Assembly (NCBI RefSeq): GCF_004363655.1
Contig: NZ_SNZH01000003.1
Span: 392,305 to 456,304 of the forward strand
DNA length: 64,000 bases
Source of the DNA: Tahibacter aquaticus
GTDB lineage: Bacteria; Pseudomonadota; Gammaproteobacteria; Xanthomonadales; Rhodanobacteraceae
Reading direction: 5' to 3'
Every line of letters begins with the position of its first letter. The first letter of the stretch is position 1. This document shows positions 34,290 to 43,305 of the stretch, piece by piece. Made by a program: the position numbers and the translations under genes. The notes below the pieces were generated by a model that was not told the DNA's origin, did not search any database, and saw only the letters and a list, made by a program, of their open reading frames with translations.

Positions 34290-35076
34290 TTGACTACCCC
34301 TGGCGAACCCGCGTCGCGCACAGGTTTCTTGATTGAAACGGTCTAGAAAACGCGCTAGGTGCATCGTACAGGGTGCGTTTTGCTGTCTCGCCGCACGTGC
34401 TTTCTATAATATCAAGCATAACGAAAAATTAAGAATAGTTCACGTTGAAATATGCTGCATTGCAGCGCAGTGTCGCCTGTGGGATGCGCGGCTGGCCCGT
34501 CCATAGGTGATGTCGCAGGCAGTCACCACTTTGCCGCAGTAGCACCCGGTACCGACTTAGCCGTGAATCACGCACGGAAACAATTTGGAAGGCAGCCGTC
34601 TTGAGTCGGATCTGAGGTTCGTCGGAGCGTCCCGGTCGCCGAGAAAATTGGAAGGCCAAGTCGGTTGCGGCCGGAAAGCCGACGCTCTCGCACAACGTGA
34701 GCGGACGAACTACGCGTTGGGTTTGCTCGAGGGCGACATGCAACTGTTGCGCGAGCGCGCTGCACGCAATCGATCGTCGGGGCTTCGGCAAATCGCCGGC
34801 ATCCGTTTGCAGGATCTTCACGCCGCTTGGGTCGACGTCGACGTCTACGCGACGCTGACCCCGTCCAAGAGGCCACCTGTAGAGCGCGCGTGGCGCATAC
34901 TTCGCGACACGCAAGCAGCATCGCTAATTCCATCAGCCAGGCAGCCCTCGCAGAAAACACAGGACAGCAGCGGCCCAACAAGATCTCGTACGGTAAATCG
35001 CTAAGCTCCCCGTTTGATCGTCATTGAGCTGCGTCGATCGTGTTCCTGCGGCCGCGCCGCCGCCGGATAGGGTTCC
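34290..35076. other. intergenic region upstream of the sigma operon, with one doubtful frame
   Basis: The part up to about 34430 is AT-richer and should contain the sigma operon promoter (a TATTAT-like box on the minus strand near 34405). A minus-strand frame at 34429-34914 (161 codons) and a plus-strand frame at 34585-35004 overlap each other; neither has a good start or a recognisable fold. They may be a decayed gene. I do not call a CDS here. Confidence 0.35.
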
Positions 35077-35478
35077 TCAGTCCTCGAAATCATCCCGAAA
35101 GATCAGATCGTCGAGCAGCCATTGGGTGATGGGCTGTGGAACCGCCAACGACGCGGTCATGCTGCCGTTGCCCAGCCGGCCATAGTCGTTGTTGCCCCAG
35201 CAGATGCCCTCGCCGCCAGCGAGTACCGCGCAGCTGCTGTCGCCACCCAGGGCGAGGCTCCGAATGGTTCCGCTGACATTGCTGGCGAGGACTGGTTGAA
35301 GGCGTGTGACCGTGGCACCGTCGCCGATCTGCGAGCTGCCGTTGAAGCCCCAGCAGAAGAATTTTTGCGTATTGCGCAGCGCGCAGTTGTGGGCCCTACC
35401 TCCGGCTAACTGGGTCACGCCGCTGCTGACGATCCGTTCCGCTAAGATGTCGAGCATCACAAGCAACGCCTGCTCCAC
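35077..35478 (-). pseudogene. truncated RCC1-repeat secreted protein (C-terminal part)
   Basis: 133 codons containing two RCC1-type repeats (GGRAHNCALRNTQKFFCWGFNGSSQIGDG and GGDSSCAVLAGGEGICWGNNDYGRLGNG in overlapping 50-residue units) and ending LLDDLIFRDDFED. RCC1-like bacterial secreted proteins usually have a signal peptide and six or seven such repeats forming a propeller; here the beginning is missing, and the first 18 residues do not fit the fold. It is best read as a 3' remnant, although expression of the fragment is not excluded. The tail shares the C-terminal pattern of neighbouring secreted proteins. Confidence 0.6.
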
Positions 35479-36161
35479 AACCTCACTGTAACGATCGCGC
35501 TCGACCTCTCAGCGAGGGCGGCGGGTCGGCGTCGATCACCGCGAACGCCGAGCTCCAAAAGGCTGTGATGACGGACAGTCTGAGGAACCGCGGCGCTCCT
35601 TGGATGCAGCCTAAGATCGGGTCGGCAAGAGCTGACTCTCCCTTCGGAGGAGTACCTCTTGGCAAGCGGCGCCCCTGGTGGCGTGAAGGAAACCCCGGCT
35701 TGTGCCCGGTTGCATGTTTCGGGACGTCGTGATCAGCCAGTGCGAAATGATCTGATCAGCACATTGGCAAGCGTTGATCACGGGTGTTCGGCGACATGCG
35801 CAGCCTGGGGCCAGGACCACCCGGCGGTATCGACCGCCCCGGCCAACGAATTCGGTGACGTGCATAAGGTGTTCGGCGCGGTGAACAGCCACGCCGTTGA
35901 CGTGCACACTCGCTTCAGCCATAGAATGGTTCGTTCTTCCATCGCAGCGGTGCGAAAGTTCGGACGCCTACGGCTACGCGTCAAAGCCCAGCCCGCATTT
36001 GAATGCGTCCGTCTGCATCAAAGCGTTTGGTTGCGTGGCGAGAAGAATTAAAGCGACTGGAGCGATCTCGCGAGCTCAACTGTGTCACGGGCATAGAATC
36101 GACGAAGTGGGGTTTTTGAATGCTCATACGCCTGCCAGCTGGTCAACCTGGAAATGCATCT
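35479..36161. other. intergenic, no gene supported
   Basis: About 680 bases of mixed composition; possible remains of the missing part of the RCC1 gene were looked for and not found. The last 100 bases should contain the promoter for the NHL-repeat gene. Confidence 0.35.
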
Positions 36162-38336
36162 ATGTGGATTCGTTTCGCTTGTCTCCGAACGATCCTTGGC
36201 TGCGCAATATTGGGAGTAGCTGGGGCAGGATCGGTCGTATGCGCCCAGACTATTGCCACGGTGGCAGGCAGCGGCACTGGGGATAGTGGCCCGGCCAGGA
36301 ATGCGCAATTTAGCTCACCCACCGGTGCGGCTCTGGACTCGGCAGGCAATCTCTTCATCGCCGATTCCTACGGTAGCCGCATCCGCAAAGTCGACATCCA
36401 CGGCACCGTCACGACCGTGGCTGGCAACGGAGCCCTTGGTTTCTCAGGCGACGGCGGTCGGGCCACAAGCGCGGCGCTCAACCAACCCGCCGCCGTAGCC
36501 GTGGACCTTGCGGGAAATCTCTATATTGCCGATTCAAAAAATTTCCGAGTTCGGAAGGTCGATACTCATGGGACCATCACAACTCTGGCCGGGGGCGGCC
36601 CCAACTTGTTCAGTGACGGTGGGCCGGCGACGAATGCGGCACTCAATGTCCTGAGTGGCGTGGCCGTGGATGGCGCGGGCAACGTATACGTCGCCGATCA
36701 CGGGATGAACGTCGTCAGAAAGATCGATGCCGTCGGCATCATTACCACGATAGTCGGCAGCCTCTTCAACTTCGCAGGCCCAGGCTATTCAGGTGATGGC
36801 GGCCCAGCCACCAGTGCGACCCTCTATTGGCCATCAGGCTTGGCGCGCGATAGCGCCGGCAGCCTCTACGTTGCCGATACAGGAAACCACCGCATTCGCA
36901 AGATCAACCCGCAGGGCACCATCACCACGGTGGTCGGGATCGGCGTCGACGGCTTTTTTGGCGACGGCGGCGCGGCAACGAATGCGGGGATCAGCTCGCC
37001 GACCGCGGTAACCGTCGGCGCAAACGGAAACTTCTTCGTCGTGGATACGGGCAACAAGCGTGTTCGTAAGATCAACGCGACGGGGATGATTGGGACTGTT
37101 GCCGGCAGCGGCTCGGGAGACACTGCCGGATACGGACATACGGATTACAGCGGTGCCGCGACGAGCATGGATCTCAACCCAGCTGGCGCCGTCGTGGACG
37201 CTTCAGGGAATCTGTATATCGTTGATTCTGTCAGCGCGGTCGTGCGTCGGGTGGACGCGGCAGGACTGGCAACCACCATCGCCGGAATCGGGTCGTTTGG
37301 GTATTCGGGCAACGGTGGTGCGGCCACGAGCGCTCGACTCAGCAAGCCCACAGGCGTAGGCACCGACGCCGCGGGCAATCTCTACATTGCCGATACCTAC
37401 AACCATGTCATCCGCAAAGTTGATATTCACGGCACGATTTCGACTGTCGCTGGAAATGGCTACATGCAAACCAGCGGTTTCGGTGCATATGGCGGGTATT
37501 CCGGAGACGGGGGGGCCGCAACAAACGCAAGGCTCTTCTGGCCCGCTGCCGTGGCGGTAGATGCCGTCGGCAATCTGTATATCGCTGATACGGCCAACAA
37601 CCGTATCCGCAAGGTCAACACGAGCAACGTGATTACGACGATAGCCGGCGGCGGAAGCCCCCCCGACGGTCTCGGTGACGGCGGTCCGGCAACGAGCGCA
37701 GCACTATCAAGTCCGTCCGGAGTCGTCATCAGCGCCACGGGCAACATTTACATTGCTGACTCGCTGAATCTCCGTGTTCGAAAGGTGTCCACCAACGGTA
37801 CTATCACCACTGTAGCGGGTGGAGGAAGTCCACCGGACGGAATAGGCGATGGCGGTCCGGCAACGAGCGCAGCCCTCTGGCCCACCGCATTGGCGCTGGA
37901 TCCAGGCGGCAATCTCCACGTGCTCGATTTTTACCACGGTCGTGTACGCAAAATTGGTGCGGGCGGAACGATTGCGACCGTCGCCGGTGGAGGAGGTGCC
38001 GTCGGAAGTGATGGCGACGGTGGTGCGGCGACAAATGCCAGCTTCCTTTCGCCGCATGGGATCGCAATAGACGCAGTGGGAAATCTTTACATTGCAGATT
38101 TTGCAGGAATGATCCGCAAGGTCAGCGCCAGCGGCACGATAACGACCGTCGTTGGAGGCGCTGACTTTGGATACTCGGGTGACGGCGGGCAGGCGACGTT
38201 GGCAAGAGTTTATTGGCCTTACGGTCTGGCCGTGAACTCGCCAGGCGACCTATACGTCGCAGACTCTTCGAACAACGTTGTGCGGAAGGTGTTGTTTGGC
38301 GAAATCTTTAAGGACGGATTCGATCCCAGGAACTGA
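36162..38336 (+). CDS. secreted NHL-repeat beta-propeller protein
   Basis: A 724-residue protein. ATG 36162 (MWIRFACLRTILGCAILGV) gives a signal peptide ending VVCA before QTIATV. Twelve NHL-type repeats of about 52-65 residues follow, each with the plan 'TITTVAG-G-GDGGPAT-A-L-P-GVAVD-AGNLYIADT-N-RIRKV'. Two six-bladed propellers are likely. The end is GEIFKDGFDPRN, matching the C-terminal pattern of other secreted proteins here. NHL propellers bind ligands or proteins; the target is unknown. It is monocistronic. Confidence 0.85.
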   Translation: MWIRFACLRTILGCAILGVAGAGSVVCAQTIATVAGSGTGDSGPARNAQFSSPTGAALDSAGNLFIADSYGSRIRKVDIHGTVTTVAGNGALGFSGDGGRATSAALNQPAAVAVDLAGNLYIADSKNFRVRKVDTHGTITTLAGGGPNLFSDGGPATNAALNVLSGVAVDGAGNVYVADHGMNVVRKIDAVGIITTIVGSLFNFAGPGYSGDGGPATSATLYWPSGLARDSAGSLYVADTGNHRIRKINPQGTITTVVGIGVDGFFGDGGAATNAGISSPTAVTVGANGNFFVVDTGNKRVRKINATGMIGTVAGSGSGDTAGYGHTDYSGAATSMDLNPAGAVVDASGNLYIVDSVSAVVRRVDAAGLATTIAGIGSFGYSGNGGAATSARLSKPTGVGTDAAGNLYIADTYNHVIRKVDIHGTISTVAGNGYMQTSGFGAYGGYSGDGGAATNARLFWPAAVAVDAVGNLYIADTANNRIRKVNTSNVITTIAGGGSPPDGLGDGGPATSAALSSPSGVVISATGNIYIADSLNLRVRKVSTNGTITTVAGGGSPPDGIGDGGPATSAALWPTALALDPGGNLHVLDFYHGRVRKIGAGGTIATVAGGGGAVGSDGDGGAATNASFLSPHGIAIDAVGNLYIADFAGMIRKVSASGTITTVVGGADFGYSGDGGQATLARVYWPYGLAVNSPGDLYVADSSNNVVRKVLFGEIFKDGFDPRN

Positions 38337-38647
38337 TCGAAGGGGGACGGGTTAAGTGCGGCGTTACCGATCGGAGTCTGTGGCTGCGGCGCCGACGAGC
38401 TCCATCGTCTAGGCGCTCATACCACGAGCCAACTTCATACCGAGGCCTACGCCGGCGAGCAGACCAGCCCAGTCACTCTGGAATAACTGAATGGGGGTCG
38501 ATCCGCGCATAAGAAGCAAGCCAGCGGCTTCCCACTCGGTTTTCCACATCGATCCTGTCGTGAACAGGCGACTGTCTATGCTAGCGCCCCACCGTTCCTT
38601 CGGTCGAATGCTCCACCAGTAACCAGGCAACAGTTGGCACCATCGCG
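38337..38647. other. intergenic with an outer-membrane-gene fragment
   Basis: Contains the partial copy of the barrel gene described separately; otherwise nothing seen. Confidence 0.4.
38409..38630 (-). pseudogene. fragment of the outer-membrane beta-barrel gene at 25.3-26.6 kb
   Basis: The first 31 codons (GYWWSIRPKERWGASIDSRL then FTTGSMWK) match the stretch GYWWSIRPQELWDVSKDSRL then FTTSLMWK of the intact 441-residue protein, after which the sequences diverge. There is no signal peptide and no proper barrel. It ends next to the short repeat shared with 22.83 and 25.01 kb. It is debris from a duplication or recombination event. Confidence 0.65.
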
Positions 38648-39414
38648 CTACAAGCGAGCCCGCACCAGCGTGGCGCCTGAGCCCTTGGCTCTCAACTCGT
38701 AGCCCACTGCCCGAGCGGTCAGTGTGCCTCCTCGCGGCCCGGGAACGGCGCCAGTTACTACCAGCTCAACGTCAAGCGTCGCACCGCCGTAGTTTCCGAG
38801 CTTGTCCCTGACGACCCGCGCCTCTTCCGGCGTCGCCTTCCACATCTGCGCGGTGCTGCCGTTGTCCAGCTTCACCGTAATTTTTTGCGTAAATGCTTCG
38901 AATGGGAAGGTTGAACTCGGGGAGAGCGCGCGGATGGTGAACTCACCGTAGGTAGGGTCGTAGGCGCTGAGACCGGCGTCATGGATAGAAAGGCGTATGG
39001 ACCCAACCTCGCGCACCGCTTCGGCTGCAGATAAGAGCTCCGCGCGGATCGTCGCACGCACGCTCGCCTTGTCCGGCGCCGTCGCCCCGCTCAAGCGCGG
39101 GTCGCTTTCCACCCCACTGGTCGATCGGTGCCGGGATGCCGGCCACGTCGTAGTACAGGAAAACCAAGTCGGATTCCTTGGGCGCCACCAGCTCGCCCTT
39201 GCGGCCCGAAAGCGGCGCCGCCCCGCCGGGGGGGCGGGCTGCTTGGCGGCGCCGAGGCGGCGCCGGACCCAGGCGCCACCTGAGCCGCCGCTTCGCTCTT
39301 TCCGGACGCAGCGCCAGCGGGCGCAGGCTCCGGTCCACGGGAGCCGCAGCCGGTCACGGCGAGCGCGCCCAGCACCGCCAGGACGAGGCAGAACGAAATC
39401 CGTACGGTGTTCAT
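38648..39414 (-). pseudogene. lipoprotein gene with two +1 frameshifts in homopolymers
   Basis: The gene starts at ATG 39414, overlapping the stop of the preceding gene (ATGA), with a lipoprotein signal (MNTVRISFCLVLAVLGALAV then TGC). Reading needs removal of one base from the G-run at 39228-39234 (seven to six) and one from the C-run at 39112-39115 (four to three). The repaired product is about 254 residues: a Pro/Ala-rich linker, GRKGELVAPKESDLVFLYYD, APIDQW-VESDPRLSG, and a beta-rich C-terminal domain ending GSGATLVRARL. Either the gene is dead or the homopolymers are sequencing errors. Pieces of its 3' end occur at 22.83 and 25.01 kb. Function unknown. Confidence 0.65.
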
Positions 39415-40394
39415 AGGGTCGGCCCCTTCGCGTTCTTGCTCGCTTCCTTCACTTCTTCGGCGCGCTGCGCGGCGCCCTGCTGTTGAAAAGCAAGCTCTGT
39501 GGCCTTGATCCGCTCGTAGGCGAACGCTTGGTTGAGCGAGCGGACGCGCAGATGCTCCGCCACGCCGGCGTTGCTCGACAACGGCTCGATGGAAGCGGCC
39601 ACGGTGGCGCCGCAGTCGGGCGAAACGGTGAGGCGCGCGTTCAACACCGCGTGCAACTCGCATTGGCGGTACAGCGGTGAGGTTTCCGTAATCCGCCGGC
39701 CCAGGGTGTCGTAGGCCCACACCAACCGAAGATCGCTCCCCAGTTGTGACCGCGTGGTCGGTGGGCCGTACTTCGCGATCAACAAGTCGGCAACCGCGGC
39801 AACCGGTGGCTGGCGCTCCAGCTCGAACCATTCCTCACGGTAAACGCTCAGCACCTGTTCGTCACCAGGCATACCCATCGCGGCAACGTGCCATTTCGCT
39901 TGGCCCGGAAGCACGTCCCTCACGCGGCTGAACGATTGCTGTGCCGACGACTCGGCGCGCATCTTCTCCATCTGCTCGGCTTGCGTCAGCGGGGCTCGCG
40001 CCTGTGCAAAGCGCGCCGCGAAACCGAACCGATATTTTGCGCCGTGCGGCTCGATCACGAACTGCGCTCGGCTGTCCGGTTCCAGTACGACAAGGGGGTT
40101 GGTGCACATCACGCGCTTGGCTGCGTCGTCGTAGCGGGCGCCCGGCACAACGCCCACGACGTCGTCGACGGGCGCGGTTGCATCCAACGTCGGGGCGGGC
40201 GGCGAAGCCTTGCAGTCCACACCACCGCGCATCTCCTGCGCTACTTGTTCCGGCGTGGCCACGGCAGCGGGGGCGCGTGCCGTACCTGCCTGCGGCCGGC
40301 CGGCGTCGCTTTTTCCAACCGGCTTGTCCGACCCATCGCAAGCGCACAGACCGGCGGCAACCGCCGCTACAAACAACAACGACGCCATTCGCAT
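39411..40394 (-). CDS. hypothetical lipoprotein
   Basis: A 327-residue protein. ATG 40394 (MRMASLLFVAAVAAGLCAC) follows AGGGG; the lipobox LCAC predicts lipidation at Cys17. A low-complexity linker (residues 18-45) leads to a mixed alpha/beta domain with YRFGFAARFAQ, QEMRGGVDCKASPP, LIAKYGPPTTRSQ, and LVWAYDTLGRR. The 'L-x-x-K-Y-G-x-P' plus 'W-x-Y/W' pattern recurs in periplasmic proteins of proteobacteria without known function. It is coupled by overlap to the frameshifted lipoprotein gene, so the two may act together in the envelope. Confidence 0.7.
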   Translation of the reverse strand: MRMASLLFVAAVAAGLCACDGSDKPVGKSDAGRPQAGTARAPAAVATPEQVAQEMRGGVDCKASPPAPTLDATAPVDDVVGVVPGARYDDAAKRVMCTNPLVVLEPDSRAQFVIEPHGAKYRFGFAARFAQARAPLTQAEQMEKMRAESSAQQSFSRVRDVLPGQAKWHVAAMGMPGDEQVLSVYREEWFELERQPPVAAVADLLIAKYGPPTTRSQLGSDLRLVWAYDTLGRRITETSPLYRQCELHAVLNARLTVSPDCGATVAASIEPLSSNAGVAEHLRVRSLNQAFAYERIKATELAFQQQGAAQRAEEVKEASKNAKGPTL

Positions 40395-40631
40395 CAATTT
40401 CCCCTGTTCCGTTTCGGTCCATCAGCTACTGCCTCGCTGAGCCCAATCCTCTCAGCGCTGTGGCCTCGTCGGGGCTAAGCCTCCGCATGCTCGCTTGCCG
40501 TCGGGGTTAGGGTTCGACGGTCCGTGCGATTGCGCCGTCGATGGGCCGTTGCCACGCGTCTTGACAGCATCGCAAAATCTGGTTGGCTGGGTCCGAACCA
40601 ATCGGGTTTCGGGTTCCTGGGAAAACATCGC

Positions 40632-41216
40632 ATGCACCTCACGGATGAACCGCTCAACCGCGACGGCTCGTCGCAACCGGAACCGCCGGACCCCTTGGCG
40701 GTAATGGGGAACCTCGCGGTCGACCGTGTTTCGATCACCGGGGACGATCACCTCAGCGTGCTGTTTCCGCTGACCTACGCTTCGGCGGTCTACGAGCAGC
40801 CCGATGCGCTCGTGGCGTTGCTCGCCCAAGCCCCGAAGGGCACCTGGATCGACGTGCCCTACAACGGATCCGTTCGATGGGTCTACAACGTCGAGACGGT
40901 TGCGGTCGAGGACAAGGTTAGGCGGTTGGAGGATTGCGGCGTGACGGAGGATCCGAACCCGGCGAGGGACGTGCTGCGCTGTTTGAAGGAGGGGGACACC
41001 GCGCTGCACCTGGCCGTTCGGCTGGGAGCGGACGAGGTCGTGGCGGTGCTGCTGCGCGCCGGGGCGTCGAGGCACGCGGTCAAGGAAGCGGGTGAAACCC
41101 CCTTCGACATTGCCATGGGCATGACCGAGCCGAACCCGTTATTTTGGAAGCTGCTCAGTTGCGCCGAGATGTTCGCGCAGCGTCCCCGGAAGTTGCGTAC
41201 GTTCTTGACCGCTTAG
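40632..41216 (+). CDS. ankyrin-repeat protein
   Basis: A 194-residue protein from ATG 40632 (MHLTDEPLNRDGSS), preceded by a weak GGGA. Residues 130-175 contain a clear ankyrin unit (GDTALHLAVRLGADEVVAVL, LRAGASRHAVKEAGETPFDI). The N-terminal 100 residues are a separate domain (VDRVSITGDDHLSVLFPLTYA). It has no signal peptide and is probably a cytoplasmic interaction module. No partner is identifiable; it is divergent from the two-lipoprotein operon. Confidence 0.7.
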   Translation: MHLTDEPLNRDGSSQPEPPDPLAVMGNLAVDRVSITGDDHLSVLFPLTYASAVYEQPDALVALLAQAPKGTWIDVPYNGSVRWVYNVETVAVEDKVRRLEDCGVTEDPNPARDVLRCLKEGDTALHLAVRLGADEVVAVLLRAGASRHAVKEAGETPFDIAMGMTEPNPLFWKLLSCAEMFAQRPRKLRTFLTA

Positions 41217-41917
41217 CTCGACGCTTCCTGGCGGCCCGACCGGCCGTTCGTTCGTATCGACGTGGCCTGGAACAGGGTCTGCAGCCCGCCCAGCCATTCA
41301 GCGTACCGGTACCACTGATGGGCTCGAAAAACCGCGCTGCTGAGCCATCTGCAACTTGCCGCCCTACGCAGCGATCGAGGCGGTACGGTTTTTTCTGCCG
41401 CATGGCCTGACGCTCGGACTCGACTCTGGCGATGTTGATGATCAGCGCCGGATGCTTCTCGCGAGAGTGGGGCAGCGCCGTGGGTGACGTGCCGAATGAC
41501 GAACGGGCCGTTCGAGAGCGCCATGATCGCTCAGGTAGCGACCTATTAACGCGCATCCGCCATTAGTTCTGCGCACTTAACCGAAAAACGCGTCATCGCT
41601 GGCTTCCTTGACCGAGCTGCCCGAACCGTCCGGCTCCAAGTGCGGCACGCGCGCACTCGCAAGTTTGTGTTGCGCTCGCGCTTTGCGCGACCAACCTCAG
41701 CCGGGACTGCTGCCGCGTTTGAAATTTGTCTGCTGGGAACGCACGCCATGTTGCAAGAGAACAGAGTTTCAACCTGAAATTCCGCAACTCGCTACGATTA
41801 GTTTCGATTGCAACGATTCACAAGTGCGCCATCATTCCAACACGGAAGGCGAGGAAAGGGAAATTCCAAGTAGCGGTTTCTTAGTTCCAACTGGTGATTT
41901 CCGTGGAGGGGATTCGT
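41217..41917. other. intergenic, no gene supported
   Basis: About 700 bases. Minus-strand frames near 41213-41556 contain protein-like patches (for example SREKHPALIINIARVESERQ) in different frames, which may be a decayed gene. The last 100 bases are AT-richer and should hold the promoter of the dioxygenase gene. Confidence 0.35.
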
Positions 41918-42955
41918 ATGAGCTTCGAATTTCGCAAGCATCGCAATGGTTCTCGTGAAACCCGTGCAGACGCGAACCGCGCGACCGGCCGAGTTTCAAT
42001 GGCACCGGCCACGCGGGCTATCCGAGCGGCCGCGACAGCGCGTCTGGCGCCGCGAAGTGATCGCGATCCTATCGCGTTCTCCACGCTAGCCGCAGAGTTG
42101 GCCACAGAGCTTCCCAGGGCGGTTCACGCGGCCCTGGCTGGATTCAAACTGTGGGGCGGGGACGAAGGCACGTTGCTGCTTACCGAAGCTCCACTAGACA
42201 ACCCCTTGCCGCGGACTCCCACATCGCGTGGCACCGAGATCGAATTGCCGGTCGCGGAGATGGCTCTCGCGACGGTTGGCATGGCGCTCGGCGTTGTTCT
42301 CGGATTCCGCGGTGAAGCTCAGGGGCGCGTGATTCAGCGTCTTTATCCAGTACCAGAAGAACGCGATGCCCAGACGTCAGCAAGCTCTGGCGTACGATTG
42401 CAGTTTCATTCCGAAACCGCGTTCGATCCCAACCGCCCCGACGTTCTGGTGTTGCTTTGCCTCCGCGCGGATCCTGGCGGCGCTGCTGTAACGACATTCG
42501 CATGCGCTGGAAAGGTTCTTGCGCATCTAAGCGACTCTCAGATTGGAATACTCCGCCAACCGCGCTTCAAGACCGGCGTCGACGCGTCTTTCGGAGGGTC
42601 CACGAATTCCGATCACGATCCGACGGTCTCACCGATCTACGGAAGCGATACGGACCCCGGAATTCTCATTGATACAGACCTAATGCGTGCCGCTGACCCG
42701 AACGATGAACTAGCCATCAAGGCGTTGATGGCATTGAACAGGGCAGTTGAAAACGCTTCCCTTGGAGTTGTTATGCGTCCGGGCGATATGCTTCTCATCG
42801 ACAACCGGCGCGCTTGCCATGGTCGTTCGGATTTCCGCGCGAACTATGACGGTCGCGATCGTCTCTTGCTACGCGCGATGGTGGCATATGACCCCTGGCG
42901 GAGATCCGGAGAGCGTCGGCAGCGATCACTGGTACAGGAGCGGGTCGGTCGGTAA
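41918..42955 (+). CDS. TauD/clavaminate-synthase-like Fe(II)/2-oxoglutarate dioxygenase
   Basis: A 345-residue protein. ATG 41918 (MSFEFRKHRNGSRE) has GGAGGGG about seven bases upstream. The iron site is visible: H-x-E near residue 164 (FHSETAFDPNRPDVLVLLCL), the distal His near 300 (NRRACHGRSDF) and the 2-oxoglutarate-binding Arg in RDRLLLRAMV. The 'H-S/T-E-x-A-F-x-P-x-R-P' box is that of the clavaminate-synthase/asparagine- and arginine-hydroxylase branch, whose members hydroxylate amino acids for peptide antibiotics. No biosynthetic cluster is adjacent, so the substrate is unknown. The N-terminal 30 residues are unusually basic. Confidence 0.85.
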   Translation: MSFEFRKHRNGSRETRADANRATGRVSMAPATRAIRAAATARLAPRSDRDPIAFSTLAAELATELPRAVHAALAGFKLWGGDEGTLLLTEAPLDNPLPRTPTSRGTEIELPVAEMALATVGMALGVVLGFRGEAQGRVIQRLYPVPEERDAQTSASSGVRLQFHSETAFDPNRPDVLVLLCLRADPGGAAVTTFACAGKVLAHLSDSQIGILRQPRFKTGVDASFGGSTNSDHDPTVSPIYGSDTDPGILIDTDLMRAADPNDELAIKALMALNRAVENASLGVVMRPGDMLLIDNRRACHGRSDFRANYDGRDRLLLRAMVAYDPWRRSGERRQRSLVQERVGR

Positions 42956-43305
42956 GGCGTTGAAACCCAGGAGACCTCGGGCGCCACATCAGGCGTGGTA
43001 CCCGAGGAAACCGTTAACTCTCGTCGAGGGCCGGTCTATGCTTGGTCTATTGCATGCTCGACAGCGGATTTTCGCCGATCGACCGCAGCCGGGGTTCGGA
43101 CACGCCGGCTCTATCAAATTCAGTATCGCCGTCAACCGCGCCACTTACACCGAGCTCTGCGACATGTCATCAACCCGTTCACAGTGCAGGCCGATCACTA
43201 CTATATCGGGCCTTCAGCATACCCAGCGGAGATCACAATCGATGGTGAGTTGAAGATCTGCGCGGCAATACATCTGGTCTGCCAAATAGTAGGCGAGACC
43301 GCACT
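42956..43305. other. intergenic, no gene supported
   Basis: About 350 bases between convergent genes. Small plus-strand frames run into the antisense of the next gene and lack starts. No terminator hairpin with a T-run was seen. Confidence 0.35.

Noticed and set aside
34429..34914. 161-codon minus-strand frame upstream of the sigma operon
   Set aside because: Competing plus-strand frame of similar quality, no start signal and no fold; left as possible decayed gene.
36162..38336. Repetitive DNA of the NHL gene considered as a tandem-repeat locus
   Set aside because: The periodicity is fully explained by the twelve diverged NHL repeats of the protein.
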